Shown one piece after another: positions 24,856 to 35,139 of a stretch of DNA of 64,000 bases. Made by a program: the position numbers and the translations under genes. The stretch comes from Ectobius pallidus. Taxonomy: Eukaryota > Arthropoda > Insecta > Blattodea > Ectobiidae. A model generated the notes under the pieces. The model worked only from the letters and a program-made list of their open reading frames with translations. It was not told where the DNA came from and made no database searches. The DNA lies in assembly GCA_964059195.1 (NCBI GenBank), contig CAXKWD010000001.1, positions 160,072,532-160,136,531 on the forward strand, given 5' to 3'. Position 1 is the stretch's first letter; every line of letters begins with the position of its first letter.

Positions 24856-25102
24856 AGAAAAGAATTTTAAAATTTTAATAATAAAATTCTTTTAGCTTTC
24901 ACATGCTAAGTTTATATTCTCAGCTGCGAAGTGCATCTAAATAATTTTACATGCTCTTCGTTACGTAACGCCTTTCCCTCCCGTAGTTACCTAGTATTTT
25001 ATTTAAGGGTCGGCCGAGCTGAGAGCAGCATTCTTCCACGTTTGATCTTCAAGGCAGAAGAAGAGGAATTTAGAGGGGTTGGTTGGGAGGGGGCGTTGCA
25101 AT

Positions 25103-25113
25103 TGGTAGCAGAG
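25103..25113 (+). promoter_or_regulatory. primer-binding site, matches initiator methionine tRNA
   Basis: TGGTAGCAGAG begins two bases after the 5' LTR and is complementary to the CTCTGCTACCA end of animal initiator methionine tRNA. It confirms plus orientation and the LTR boundary. Confidence 0.8.
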
Positions 25114-25324
25114 CGTGGTTAAATTCCACAGTTGCTGTTGCCTTTTTTCAGCTTAAATCTTAACTTGTTTTAATTTCTGAACTTTAAAGTTTAAAAATGT
25201 CCCATGTGAAAGCTAAGATTTATTATTGTGTATCTTGTTTATTTATGAGTGTATTATTTTGTAAATATCTTGTTTTTATTGTGTACATATTCTAATATTG
25301 CTGGAAATCTGTGTTTCATGTAAA

Positions 25325-26680
25325 ATGGCATCTCCTGTGACTCGTTATGTCCCTGACCCGGACCAATTACTGAAATCTGACATAATCTATGAGCTGCAAA
25401 TAAGAGGTCTGTCTCCTGATGAGAAAAATCTGGTAGCCGACCTTAAGAAGCAACTAATAGATAACCAGGACAAGGATGTTGACATAAAAAATTGCGGTGA
25501 GTCCCTTATTCCTATTTTGCTTGCAGTAGCTAAAGACAGAGTAGAAGCGGTGAGAGAAAAACTTGATAAAAGTGTTCCGGTGTCAGAAAAGGTAAAAAAT
25601 CGTGCACTTCATGCTTGCCAGAGAGTAGCAGATCTTGAGAAGGTAATTGCAGGAACCGACTTCCTAGCAGAGTTTCAAGATCTTCAAGACCAAGTCAGTG
25701 TAATTCTAATCCGAGTGAAATCAACTGATAGGGAGAATGTACATGCTCCAGTGAGCGAGGAGCTTGATAATGAAAAGAAGTCACATAATAGGGAAGTTAT
25801 GGATTCTTTTGTTAACCCAAATAGACAATCGAGATTTGAAATGAGCGCGACAGGTCAAACTTTCTTCTCACATTGTGATAGTGATTCTGGTAGAGAAAAT
25901 GTTAGGGCATTTCCTGAAACTCATACTTTTCCTCTTGCCTTCGCTAATCTTCCCCATCCGCTTGCCTCCACTTTGGAAAACTGTTCACTTTTCTCAGATG
26001 AAAGTGTAGAGAAAGTTTTAGACTTTCTGGACTTTATCTGTGATTTGAAAAGTCAAGCCGCAGTGTTTCACCTTGATGAACGCAATCTGCTGGCCTACTT
26101 ATTTTCTAAACTTGGTGGTTCTTTGCGTGACGTTGCCTTAGAAGCCGTCAACAGTGGGTTAGGGCTAGAAGATTTTCACATTAGGCTGTTGGACACCTAT
26201 GTGCCAGTGCGAGCTAGATCGGCTTTGATTACTAAGCATTTCTACCGCACGCAAGCATTCAATGAGACACTTGCCGAATACTCTCGTAGCATCAAGAAAT
26301 GTGCTCAGGTGTTTCGACTAGCCATGCCAGAGAGAGAAATAGTAGATGCTGTCATTGAGGGAATGTCGCCTGAAACGCGTTCTAAAGTAGTCTTTGAGAG
26401 CAGACCGTCTTCCTTCAGGCAACTAGAGTCGTTATGTGCTAGAGTAAATGCTATCAGTTTTTCCGACTCCTTAAGAGTGGATAAACAAGGCCAGTTAAGT
26501 AGTAGTCGTGTCAAACTAAGTGATAGTCATGATAGAGCAAAACCAGTTGCAGGTGGCAACGATAGAAAGCCTATCAAGTGTTACAATTGTGGGAAATTAG
26601 GGCATATTGCTAAATACTGCCGTAGTGGGAAAAATCAAACGATGCAAAATGGTAATGTTCAGAAACGCTCTTCGCAATGA
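25325..26680 (+). CDS. gag: Gag polyprotein of the gypsy-like element
   Basis: The 451-residue product would form the cytoplasmic particle that packages element RNA. Residues 419-432 are CYNCGKLGHIAKYC, a CX2CX4HX4C zinc knuckle of the nucleocapsid type. It is followed by a short basic tail. The central part (around residues 240-380) is helical-looking and contains LDTYVPVRARSALITKHFYR and RSIKKCAQVFRL, as in capsid-like Gag regions. The start is taken as the ATG at 25325 (AAAATGG, good context). The frame stays open further upstream, but only through a TTG codon. It ends in UGA at 26678-26680, followed in the same frame by the protease region and a stem-loop. The frame is intact and looks functional. 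Confidence 0.9.
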   Translation: MASPVTRYVPDPDQLLKSDIIYELQIRGLSPDEKNLVADLKKQLIDNQDKDVDIKNCGESLIPILLAVAKDRVEAVREKLDKSVPVSEKVKNRALHACQRVADLEKVIAGTDFLAEFQDLQDQVSVILIRVKSTDRENVHAPVSEELDNEKKSHNREVMDSFVNPNRQSRFEMSATGQTFFSHCDSDSGRENVRAFPETHTFPLAFANLPHPLASTLENCSLFSDESVEKVLDFLDFICDLKSQAAVFHLDERNLLAYLFSKLGGSLRDVALEAVNSGLGLEDFHIRLLDTYVPVRARSALITKHFYRTQAFNETLAEYSRSIKKCAQVFRLAMPEREIVDAVIEGMSPETRSKVVFESRPSSFRQLESLCARVNAISFSDSLRVDKQGQLSSSRVKLSDSHDRAKPVAGGNDRKPIKCYNCGKLGHIAKYCRSGKNQTMQNGNVQKRSSQ

Positions 26681-26709
26681 TGTAGGTCTTACCCAAGGGC
26701 CCTGGGTAA
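26678..26709 (+). promoter_or_regulatory. UGA stop with downstream stem-loop, candidate readthrough signal
   Basis: The Gag stop UGA (26678-26680) is followed by an 8-base spacer and then a predicted stem of TTACCCA (26689-26695) with TGGGTAA (26703-26709) around the loop AGGGCCC. Gag and protease are in the same frame on either side. In murine leukaemia virus an RNA structure beginning 8 bases after the gag stop promotes readthrough. The same role here is inference from position and shape. Confidence 0.5.
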
Positions 26710-27376
26710 ACCGAAGATGTCTAGTAGCGCTATATGTGATAGAAAGATGACTGACGAAGTGGTGATGACAAACTCTACTCACTGTAAAGACGTTGACACG
26801 CCGGCTAGGGAACTGATCAGCTCTAGGTTGGTGACTGCGACTACGGTTTTTGACAAAACTCACGGTACGGACAGTAGAAGCCAGACAGACCGTTTTTATG
26901 CCACGAGGACTTTTGTTAATAGCATATTTCATAAAAGGCGCTCAGACAAAGACATTAGGCCTAGGTTGAAAGACAATAGTGATGATAGTGCAGCGTTTCT
27001 AAATAAAAAGGTGCTTAGTAAGAAGATTTTGCCTGTAAATATGGACGATCCGGATCGTACTACGAAAACACCATGTAGAAGAAAGAAGAGAAGTAATCGT
27101 AGAAAAAAGAAAGTCCCGAATTTGACTCCTGATAGTGACATTTATGGATTTGACAAGAAAAAAGTTTTCCCACGTCAGTTAGAAGCAATTGTAGATGCCA
27201 AGTTGCCTATGATAGAAGTAGAAATTTGCAAATATAGAATGTCGGCATTGCTAGACAGCGGTGCGGCTGTATCTCTGCTCTCAAAAGACGAATATAGTAG
27301 AATGTGTTTGGTAAACAAACACGTTCCGAAAATGGTTAATAGTGAGGTTAGGTTGCGAGCAGCTGCAGGTTAAAGA
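26681..27376 (+). CDS. pol: truncated Pol: retroviral-type aspartyl protease start
   Basis: This frame continues that of Gag after the single UGA, with no other stop before its first ATG at 26717. From that ATG it is 218 residues long. A basic, spacer-like N-terminal part (rich in K and R, about residues 115-135) leads to ALLDSGAAVSLLS. The catalytic triplet of the protease is D180-S181-G182, and the block fits retropepsins. The frame stops (TAA) 36 residues after the triplet, before the flap is complete. Further pieces (LIVKDIVIP, then DFPFVRHKF in a shifted frame) look like decayed protease sequence. Reverse transcriptase, RNase H and integrase are absent. Expression would depend on readthrough of the Gag stop or internal initiation. 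Confidence 0.75.
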
Positions 27377-28521
27377 CTCATTGTAAAAGACATAGTAATT
27401 CCCTGACTGCTTAGCTGACTTTCCCTTTGTAAGACATAAATTTCAGCATGATTATAAGAAGAGATGGTCTTCGGTTTCTCCTGTCATCCGACATCATGTC
27501 TAGGCGAGTCGGTGATGAATACTGGGGAGTACGACAGAAGAACCTCGATGTCTGAAGTTCCGGGGAGTCCCTCCTTGCAGATGACGGGATGGGGAGATAT
27601 GGTCTGGTCTCAACAAGGAGATCCACACCATAGGAGAAGAGGAATTTCATCTCGCCTTATTAAAGTATCTTTCTACTAATTATGTCTTATATTTATCAGG
27701 ATTTTGATTTCCTGACTCAATTAGGTCATCTATATTAAAATCTTTATTTGAATTATAGAAGATTGACTTTTCCCAAACTAGACTTATTGTATATAGCTTG
27801 TTATTATCTTTATGTAAAATTTGAATCAGTTTCTTAAATTTGTAGGTTAGGATTAATCCAATCATTTACCAATATTTCTATTTTCTCATGAATTTATCCT
27901 GTCTAATATTTTGTAATTTATGGATCTTAAGCAATTTTAATTATAATATTTAGTCTAGTCTCTTTCTCTTCTTAGGACGTCTTATTTCTCTAGAGTAAAG
28001 TTTTGTTTTGGATAATCTCAAACTTAATTTTCTTAAATAGTAATTTTGATTATCATCTTAAATGTAACTTCGAGATCAATAAGCGTAGGAGGGTCTGATT
28101 TATGTTATGTATCTTGTCTTGCCATAGTCTGCCGCTTGCCTTGTACTTTCAGAAGCAGTAATGGGAGGTGGAGTAGACTCACTAGATGTCATACTGTTGG
28201 GCGTCTTCCTCAACGAGCTACCTGACCAGCTGCTCAGTCGCTGTGAGGGTTTGTGGACGCTGACTCGCAATTTCGTCTACTCTCTCCTCGGAAGGCAACA
28301 GTGAACTGGCAGTGAGCACCAAAACAAGGACGTATACCAAGTATGGACTATAAAGCCATGTGAGAGTGTGAAATCTCCGAATGAAGGTATGATTCGTCCA
28401 TTTTAATGTCGGTGCATGTGTGAGTCAGGGGCCGTTGTGGAAAGGCCATAACTCTATGAACAGTTTTAGTGATGTCTTTCTTATTAAATTGGAATATATT
28501 AAGCAAGATATTCCAAGTCAT
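27377..28521 (+). other. non-coding remnant of pol and 3' interior
   Basis: This 1.1-kb stretch sits where reverse transcriptase and integrase would be. I find no YxDD box, RNase H or zinc-binding integrase motif. Short fragments around 27375-27480 continue the protease in broken frames. Text at 27500-27660 might be a polyprotein C-terminal tail. About 28120-28330 is GC-rich and lacks a clear frame. An internal deletion of most of pol is the simplest reading. Confidence 0.55.
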
Positions 28522-28534
28522 GGACAGGGAGAAT
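28522..28534 (+). promoter_or_regulatory. polypurine tract next to the 3' LTR
   Basis: GGACAGGGAGAA followed by T lies directly before the 3' LTR, where plus-strand DNA synthesis would be primed. It is purine-rich and correctly placed. Confidence 0.6.
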
Positions 28535-30147
28535 TGAGCCAATATTAAAAATAATATCAATTTTTAAAGGGCATGACATTGGCTCAAGTTGGATAAAACA
28601 GATTTAAATTAGAATGGAATTTTAATTAGTAGTATGGGAATGAAGTATCTGTTTTACTCAGGAATATAGCAGTAAAGAATCATGTGATCTTTGTTGCGTA
28701 TGAAGTCTGGTAACTTGAATGGTATTTAACTTCGTTTTGCTTCGGAAGCGCTCGCTCGGTAGGGGTGGTCGCCTCGTGTTGAGGGGAACGGGTTCCCAGT
28801 TCATCTGCAGTGCTGGTGTGCAGCTCAGATGCGCGTCAGCGCTAGTGAGGGGAGCAACTTCGCGCTCTTCTGTCTCTTATTTGTCATTCGTCGAACAGTT
28901 CATTTGTTTTATTATTCACAATCCGATTGGTACGAGATTATTACCAATTATGAGAAGAGAGGGGGGCTTGACTATAAAAGCCGAGGCAACATAGGCCTCG
29001 CTCTCTCCATTCTCTACTTCCTTTGTGAACGGGCTGCAAGCCTGGTGTGTGGCCATGGGACTGGGTAAACAAGAACACAATATGGTGGCCGCGAGGCCAA
29101 CCATGTCAGGATTTGAGCAGGTACGTGTATCTGAATTTATTTAATTAATCTTCCAGTGTTCCTAGAAACTTATTAGTGATTACTAAGGATGGGTTCTTTT
29201 ACTTTAATTTCATGTTGATTTAGTACTGTAGTTTCAGTATACATGCAAGTTTCAGGGGAATTATTTATATAGGGCTTCTCCCTCGTGTTTCTTTTCATTT
29301 ATTATTGTTTTGCTGAGTGGAAATAAGGCATTGTGCAGCATCAAATATTTATTGCACTTATATGGGGAGTCTTTTAGAATCTGGTGTACTTATTTCTTTC
29401 ATTCGGTTGTATTCTATTTAAGTAGGGTTTGATACACGTTATCCTGATAGCATATAGGCCACACCAGCTTGCAATCCGGAACCAATGTATTTTCTGTCCA
29501 GGAATGTCTGGCAGTTTTGCTTATAAGATAAAAGGTATGTAAACAATATTTTATGTTGGGAGCTATGCACTCCGCATGATTGTATTTGTGAAAAGCATGC
29601 TAAATAAGTAATTATATGTTTGTCCGGCCATTTGCATGTATCATTGATATTAACCAATAATGAATTTAATTACTCGGCCGAGACAAGTTTGAAGTGTTAA
29701 AATTATAAAATAACATGCATGTATTTTAACCCCTGTTCTGGGAAAGTATTTAAAGAATAACTCTTGTATTGAAACAGGCCCATCAGGCCCTAAATGTATA
29801 TAAAATAATCTTATTATTTTAATTTGTATGTTCTTCATATTTGGTCATCAGGCCTAAAATCTGTAAATATACTAAATGAAATTTATGTCTTGCCCATCAG
29901 GCAGAAAAGAATTTTAAAATTTTAATAATAAAATTCTTTTAGCTTTCACATGCTAAGTTTATATTCTCAGCTGCGAAGTGCATCTAAATAATTTTACATG
30001 CTCTTCGTTACGTAACGCCTTTCCCTCCCGTAGTTACCTAGTATTTTATTTAAGGGTCGGCCGAGCTGAGAGCAGCATTCTTCCACGTTTGATCTTCAAG
30101 GCAGAAGAAGAGGAATTTAGAGGGGTTGGTTGGGAGGGGGCGTTGCA
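28535..30147 (+). repeat. 3' LTR of the gypsy-like element
   Basis: A 1613-bp copy of 23488-25100 with no difference found by eye, including the TATA box (28973-28980) and the three CATCAGGC motifs. It is directly followed by the GTCT target duplication. Confidence 0.93.
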
Positions 30148-30151
30148 GTCT

Positions 30152-31692
30152 TTAAAGACGAACAAACAAACATAATAAACAAACTAATGCATATATTGCC
30201 ATATACTGATATAAACTTATCTCACGGAAATAATATTAGTTATAATTTTCTGAAGTTATTTACAAAATCCATAATCACCTGGTAAAGACCTAATGTTTAT
30301 CTGTGCCACTATATACTGGTAGTTAAATATATCCACTATCTTTCACCTTTTATTCGGCAATTCTTCGTTTTTAAAAGTTTGCGTACGGGCTTAAATACCA
30401 TATCTTCCAATCTCATAACGTTTTGCTTAAATTAACTTATTTTTTAATCTCCAGGCAATTCTATACACGTATTGCAATCCCTCGTAGCATATTTGAGAAC
30501 TTCACATTTTTCTAATAATAAAAAGGTGGACTACCTCCAAATATAAATATCCTATTCCATTATCAATTTTATTGAATAGCTATTAATTTTGTGGGATTAT
30601 TACTTCAATAGGATTAATTTCTAATTACACACGAATGATCAGGGGAATGTGGTGCAAAAAATGCATAGGGGCTTAACTTTCTAACAAAGCCTCACACGGC
30701 CTCTGTACAAACCATTCTTACCCACCGAGTTCCCAAGGGGTTCACTTCGAAATTCAAATTAAAATGGAATTAAATCTTAGAGTCTCCAACCATAGGCTTT
30801 TCTAGTTTATATTATGCATTCGCTATCATGAATTTTAATGTGGCGTTCGAGTATCCCCAAGAGTCGAGAGTAGTGGAAAGGGGTAGGGGTAGAATTCCTT
30901 TTTGTTCCCACCCCTATTTCTCTCCTAAAATGGGTTTTTCGCACTAGTAGTTCCTACTGTTAGAAATGGTGTAAAGATAGCCTTAATAATCAGTATGTGC
31001 ACATGTTTGTGTGTGTGGACGTTTGCAAATGCAAAGGATGAGCCTTTAATAGCCTTTCTAAGCTGATAGCTTTAGTATGCTTTGTCCAATGTTCTCAAAC
31101 ATTTACATACACCGGTTTATTTTAGCCTATCTCAAATAAGAGAATCTCTTTTTTCTCTCCTGGTTTTTCCAGTCGCAGTACATATATTCTTTATAAGCCG
31201 GTAAGAAATGAATTAACTAGGAAAAACCACGTCTTTAGAATAATCCGATTACTGGAAGCTTTTTCTGAACATTAGATTCAAAGCATTAAATCTGCTCTAT
31301 TGTTTTTATTTCTCCATGAATATTGATGATTTTTATGAAAGTACACAAAAGAGAAAGAGAAGTGCAGTGGACATCTTTCAGATAAACATTTCTTATTATT
31401 TTCAAATAAGTTGTTTTAAAATTTCGGGATTCAAACATAGAATAATCCCAAATTGTCAATTTTGTTATATGTTTAAACGTCAGGTACAGTAGATATAACA
31501 ATAGTTGGTCATGATATAAACAAATATTCAGTATATCATTGAAAAAGCACTCTTACTGCATACAATAACGTAAGATTGTTTTATTAAAAAGTACATGTAA
31601 GGATTTAAGACCAAAGTTCTGACTACGCGGACATGACTACTTTTCCTCGGTGATTAATAAAGAAGCCCGCTGTTAACTTCCAAAATATTCAG
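30152..31692. other. non-coding stretch
   Basis: No gene or known repeat is recognised. A G-rich and C-rich pair (GGGGTAGGGGTAG with CCCACCCCTA) near 30876-30931 could form a small hairpin. Confidence 0.35.
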
Positions 31693-31918
31693 TTAATAAT
31701 TTATCTTTTAGAAATGTCCACAAATTCTGTATGAAAACTTTTAACGCATTTTTCACTTTTATGCTTAGTTGCAGTATAAATAAGTGCTTCGAGTCAAGTA
31801 CCAGTTCAAATATTTTTGTATAGTAACCCACTTTTCGTTTAATACGTGCACTTCAGTGCACTTATTATCTTATTTGTAAAAAGTGTAAATCAAGAACCTT
31901 CATAAAATATTGTAATTT
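31693..31918 (+). repeat. diverged direct repeat, copy 1
   Basis: It aligns with 32871-33122: both run TTAATAATTTATCTTT, AAATTCTGTA(T/C)GAAAACTTT, then GTGCACTTCAGTG, then TTGTAAAAA, over about 230-250 bp with many substitutions and small gaps. The nature of the repeat (transposon or local duplication) is unknown. Confidence 0.75.
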
Positions 31919-32549
31919 GTACGTCTTCTGGAGATGTTAAGTGTGGAGAGAGTCGATATTTTCCTTTCCTGTTATATAGTATTTTACAGAAAGGAAGTGT
32001 TCTCTGATTTCTCGACAATGGCTGAAAGAAATTTGTTTAAACTTTGGAAGCTAACTACCTGTCGATACGTGAAACATTTTTTCATGGAAATTATATGAAG
32101 GATAGTTACAAGCTAACCAGTTCTCAGACGTACGAGAACATGGCTTTAAATCTTAATTCACAAAACATTTATTCGGCTTGCAAGAGACTAAGACAATTTA
32201 CTGCGCATTCTCTCAGTGGGACCATTCCGTGTCTGAATATGAAGCGAGAAGATACCATTATTCTACTTCGAAGAGAGAAAATCATGTCAATATATCACAT
32301 AATGTTTTAATAATTTAGAAATAATGGATACCAGCCTGGATCACATTATTATATACCGGTACGCTGAAATTAACATCAGGTGTTCTCGACATAAGCAGTC
32401 TTGTTTAAGATTCAGACCTGCTTTACTTGTCTTGATGAAACGCAAATTATGAACACAAAAAAAGTCCATCTAGATTTCCATGATAATTATTTTTTTAACG
32501 AGTTACTCTAAAGCTTTTCCTAGCAGTGTTTCCTTGCTAAATTAATTTA

Positions 32550-32782
32550 TTTTTGTATGCGGCACTGGGAGCAGGGGCCAAAGATGGGAAGGTGAGGGAG
32601 CGAGATAGAGTGTGGGAGGGTGCGAGAGAATAAGTGAGAGAGAAAGAGCAGGTTGGGACTGACGGTGACAGCAGGGTAGGCAGGCGGCAGGAGAGTTCAC
32701 TGGGTTGTTACAGACCTGTTAGTCACTTCCACAACAGTTTTCACTGCGGTTCCTATGCCAGTTTACCTCCTAACTCTTTTGA

Positions 32783-32826
<44 letters not shown>

Positions 32827-32841
32827 TAATAATAATAATAG
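32550..32841 (+). repeat. GA-rich segment ending in an (AAT)n tail
   Basis: A purine-rich stretch (GAGAGAGAAAGAGCAGG and similar) is followed by ordinary sequence and an (AAT)n run of about 18 repeats at 32786-32841. The layout suggests a retroposed unit with a simple-repeat tail. No protein or tRNA-like head is recognised. Confidence 0.35.
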
Positions 32842-32870
32842 CAACAAAAATATTCTCTTCATGATTTTTC

Positions 32871-33122
32871 TTAATAATTTATCTTTTTGAAATTCCCATA
32901 AATTCTGTACGAAAACTTTTAAGCGCATTTTAAAGTTATGCTTAAATGCAGCACAAATAATTAAGTGCTTTGTGTAAAGTATCAGATGAAATATGTTTAT
33001 ATAGGAACCGATTTTTCGTTTAACATGTGCACTTCAGTGTATGTAATAAATTAAAAAAATCCTTCCATTATCTCATTTGTAAAAAAGTATAAATCAAAAG
33101 AACCGTCAAGATAATGTACTGT
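32871..33122 (+). repeat. diverged direct repeat, copy 2
   Basis: Partner of 31693-31918, offset by about 1178 bp. It contains an extra insertion around 33045-33070 (AATAAATTAAAAAAATCC). Confidence 0.75.
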
Positions 33123-33201
33123 AGTTAGATTCACATGGTTCATTCCCAGAATGAACTGTTAGTCTGTGTACTGACACAAAATTTCAACATCCAACCTCTC
33201 G

Positions 33202-33410
33202 TATACTTTGGTCACAGTCTTTCGAGACAGTGGAATGAGTAGATATCTTCCACTCTAGAACAGGCCCTAAAGTAAACAAGAAAGACTGTCTCACTCTTAC
33301 GTAGATACTAGTAATGTGCTAGAGTAAAACGGAAGTACTTGTTTACTTTAGGGCCGGGTATAGGGCGGTTAATATCTACCCATTCCACTGTCAACTGGGA
33401 CCAAAGTATA
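33202..33410. mobile_element. fold-back element with 75-80-bp arms
   Basis: The left arm (33202-33280) and right arm (33338-33410) are imperfect reverse complements. The outer end is TATACTTTGGTC, with GACAGTGGAATG and GTAGATAT inside, and the inner end is GGCCCTAAAGTAAACAAG. The loop is about 57 bp. TA at both outer ends would fit a Tc1/mariner-type target site. No coding capacity. Confidence 0.75.
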
Positions 33411-33414
33411 TCTA

Positions 33415-33663
33415 TGGCTTAGTTTAAAAGGGCCAATGTCATAAAGCTTGGTTTTGAGGTAACTGACTTTGAAGCCTTTGCAGAAGTAACATTTTTTGCT
33501 GAAAACTTCCGACATTGGCCTCTAAGGTTTCTGTATTATGCCTATTAATAGCTACATACATTGGTACTTTTATTATATGAAAGGTAAAGACTAGCCGAGC
33601 TCAATAATGCTTAGATCTCAATTTTGCAAGAAATTGACATTGACCCTTTTAGAACCAAGCCAC
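33415..33663. mobile_element. MITE with imperfect 27-bp terminal inverted repeats
   Basis: The left end TGGCTTAGTTTAAAAGGGCC (33415 on) continues AATGTCA. The right end (about 33636-33663) is its reverse complement with a few mismatches (CCTTTTAGAACCAAGCCA). Length is about 249 bp. It starts five bases after the preceding fold-back element. Confidence 0.65.
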
Positions 33664-33758
33664 ATATATAACCGGAAAAATACAATCCAAGTCAACACTC
33701 ACAGCAACAGTTGGAATGTCTTTATTACCTGCTCTCCTTTCAGATACAATATAATCTA

Positions 33759-34214
33759 TAAGTGAACATAGGCGTACCGAGGGGGGGGGGGGGTTTGGGG
33801 GTTTGAACCCCCCCCCCCCCATTGATTAAAAAAAAGAAAATTGTATAATTTTTTAAAGTCTGCCCATAAATTACTTAATACAAGTATAAAGCGTGGGAAG
33901 CTTAAAACTCGTAATTTTGCGTCTTAATTTTTAAATTTTCCGGGGGAGGACCCCTGGAAAATTAAAATTCGTTATTTTGCGTCTTCATTTTTAAAATTTT
34001 CCGGGGGAGGACCCCTGGAAAATTAAAATTCGTTATTTTGCGTCTTAATTTTTAAAATTTTCCGGGGGCGGACCCCCGGAAGCTTAAAACTCGTTATTTT
34101 GCATCTTGATTTTTAAAATTTTCCCTCTCCCTGGGGGGTATTCCATACCCCCCAGACCCCTCTGATGTTATAACCCCCCCATATGGTCGGTCTGGTTACG
34201 CCTATGTAAGTGAT
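33759..34214. mobile_element. DNA transposon with 8-bp target duplication and G/C-run ends
   Basis: The element proper is 33767-34206. Both ends begin CATAGGCGTA and then (A)CC. TAAGTGA followed by A or T lies outside both ends (33759-33766, 34207-34214), a 7-of-8 match to an 8-bp target duplication. Next to the left end, a run of about 13 G's is followed by TTTGGGGGTTTGAA and a run of about 13 C's, a strong hairpin. Four tandem 60-61-bp repeats fill the interior. It is non-coding. The 8-bp duplication would fit hAT-like or related superfamilies. Confidence 0.8.
33898..34128 (+). repeat. four tandem repeats of 60-61 bp
   Basis: Units start around 33910, 33970, 34031 and 34092, each with CGTTATTTTGCGTCTT or a close variant. 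The first three continue to TTTTCCGGGGG-GGACCCC; the last decays to TTTTCCCTCTCCC. GGGGG and CCCC within a unit can pair, so each unit can form a small hairpin. Confidence 0.9.
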
Positions 34215-34887
34215 TACCGTCTCCTAAAAGATTTCTCTGCTAACGGCAGAGGAAATTTTATCAGTTTAAGTTGAGCAATTAAATCACACAAAAATCTAGG
34301 ATCTGTTTTATTCTACGCTAGTGGAAATGAGTTCACAGAAATTTAGCATTTTACAGCCTTGCAGTCACCATAGAACTGAAATCGTTTCCTTCTCGGAACT
34401 AGAAATTACGCTAGACAGTTTTAAATTCGCGGTTGTTAAAAAGTACAATTCCAGACATGGTGGTTGTTCTGAACGTCGATTTCAACTCGTCAAATTTGCC
34501 TGCCCACTATTACAAAAGAGTAACTGCCTCATTCGCCACTTCGCTGTTTTAATTTGATTCCGCAATGAAAAAATAAAAGGCTTCCATGTGCTGTGTTAGA
34601 AGGATTCAGCTGTCTGCTGTACGGCCGCGAGTTACTTCAGCGGAATGGAATCCACGGGTACGTCCCGATATACGCTAAATTGAAAGTGCTGAGTGGGCGT
34701 AATCATAATTTTTTTAAGGTTTAAGAATGGCTATTTTATCTAGTCTTTCTTTTGATTTGGTCGAATGATGTTTAAGAAAGGTTTCAAATTATACGCTTTT
34801 CTTTGTATATCAAGTACATACATTTAGTTCTTCCGCAGTGCCTTTAATCAGGGACCTTTTTCGCGCCTTAGTCGTCTCCTTAGAAGG
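34215..34887. other. non-coding stretch
   Basis: A 78-codon plus frame at 34321-34557 has no recognisable domain. No other feature is seen. Confidence 0.35.
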
Positions 34888-35125
34888 AGAGACACTATTT
34901 TAAAATTTTATAAAATTTTAGCAATGCCTGTTTTAACTTACGGATCGGAGAATTGGGCCATGAATAGAAGCGACCAAAGATGATAGAAACAGCTGATATG
35001 AGATTTTTAAGATATGTTGCTGGTTGTTCGCTTAAAGATCACATCACAAACGAAAGTATAAGAAAAACTTTGAATATGTCCAACATAAATAAAATCATGA
35101 AAATGTATGTAACGAAGTGCCAGTA
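34888..35125 (+). pseudogene. non-LTR retrotransposon reverse transcriptase 3' part, relic
   Basis: The translation gives LAMPVLTYGSENWAMNRSDQR and, after a frameshift, ETADMRFLRYVAGCSLKDHI and NESIRKTLNM. This is the conserved region behind the catalytic core of many arthropod LINE polymerases (family pattern: P-x-L-x-YG-x-E-x-W, then EM-F-R-G, then D-x-x-N-x-x-I). A frameshift and a stop separate the two halves. The matching C-terminal tail lies at 36030-36215, beyond inserted repeats. Confidence 0.8.
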
Positions 35126-35139
35126 TGTTTTGTTTAATC

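Larger units (their letters stand above)
23488..25100 (+). repeat. 5' LTR of the gypsy-like element
   Basis: The LTR is 1613 bp, starts TGAGCCAAT and ends GCGTTGCA. Near its start, TTGAGCCAAT and ATTGGCTCAA form a 10-bp inverted repeat about 35 bases apart, so the end can fold. A TATA box lies 439 bp in. Several 60-90-codon open frames inside are repeated in the other LTR and have no recognisable domains. Confidence 0.93.
23484..30151 (+). mobile_element. complete Ty3/gypsy-like LTR retrotransposon with deleted pol
   Basis: Two 1613-bp direct repeats (23488-25100 and 28535-30147), each TG...CA, enclose a 3434-bp interior. GTCT flanks both ends (23484-23487, 30148-30151) as a 4-bp target duplication. 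In order come the 5' LTR, the primer site, Gag with a CCHC zinc knuckle, a retroviral-type protease start, a non-coding remnant, a purine-rich tract and the 3' LTR. Reverse transcriptase, RNase H and integrase are missing. I found no difference between the two LTRs in the parts compared, including long identical open frames. Insertion therefore looks recent even though the copy cannot make its own polymerase. A gypsy-type assignment is inferred from Gag and the 4-bp duplication. Confidence 0.93.

Noticed and set aside
34321..34557. 78-codon plus-strand frame
   Set aside because: No domain, no splice context, AT-rich neighbourhood; chance frame.
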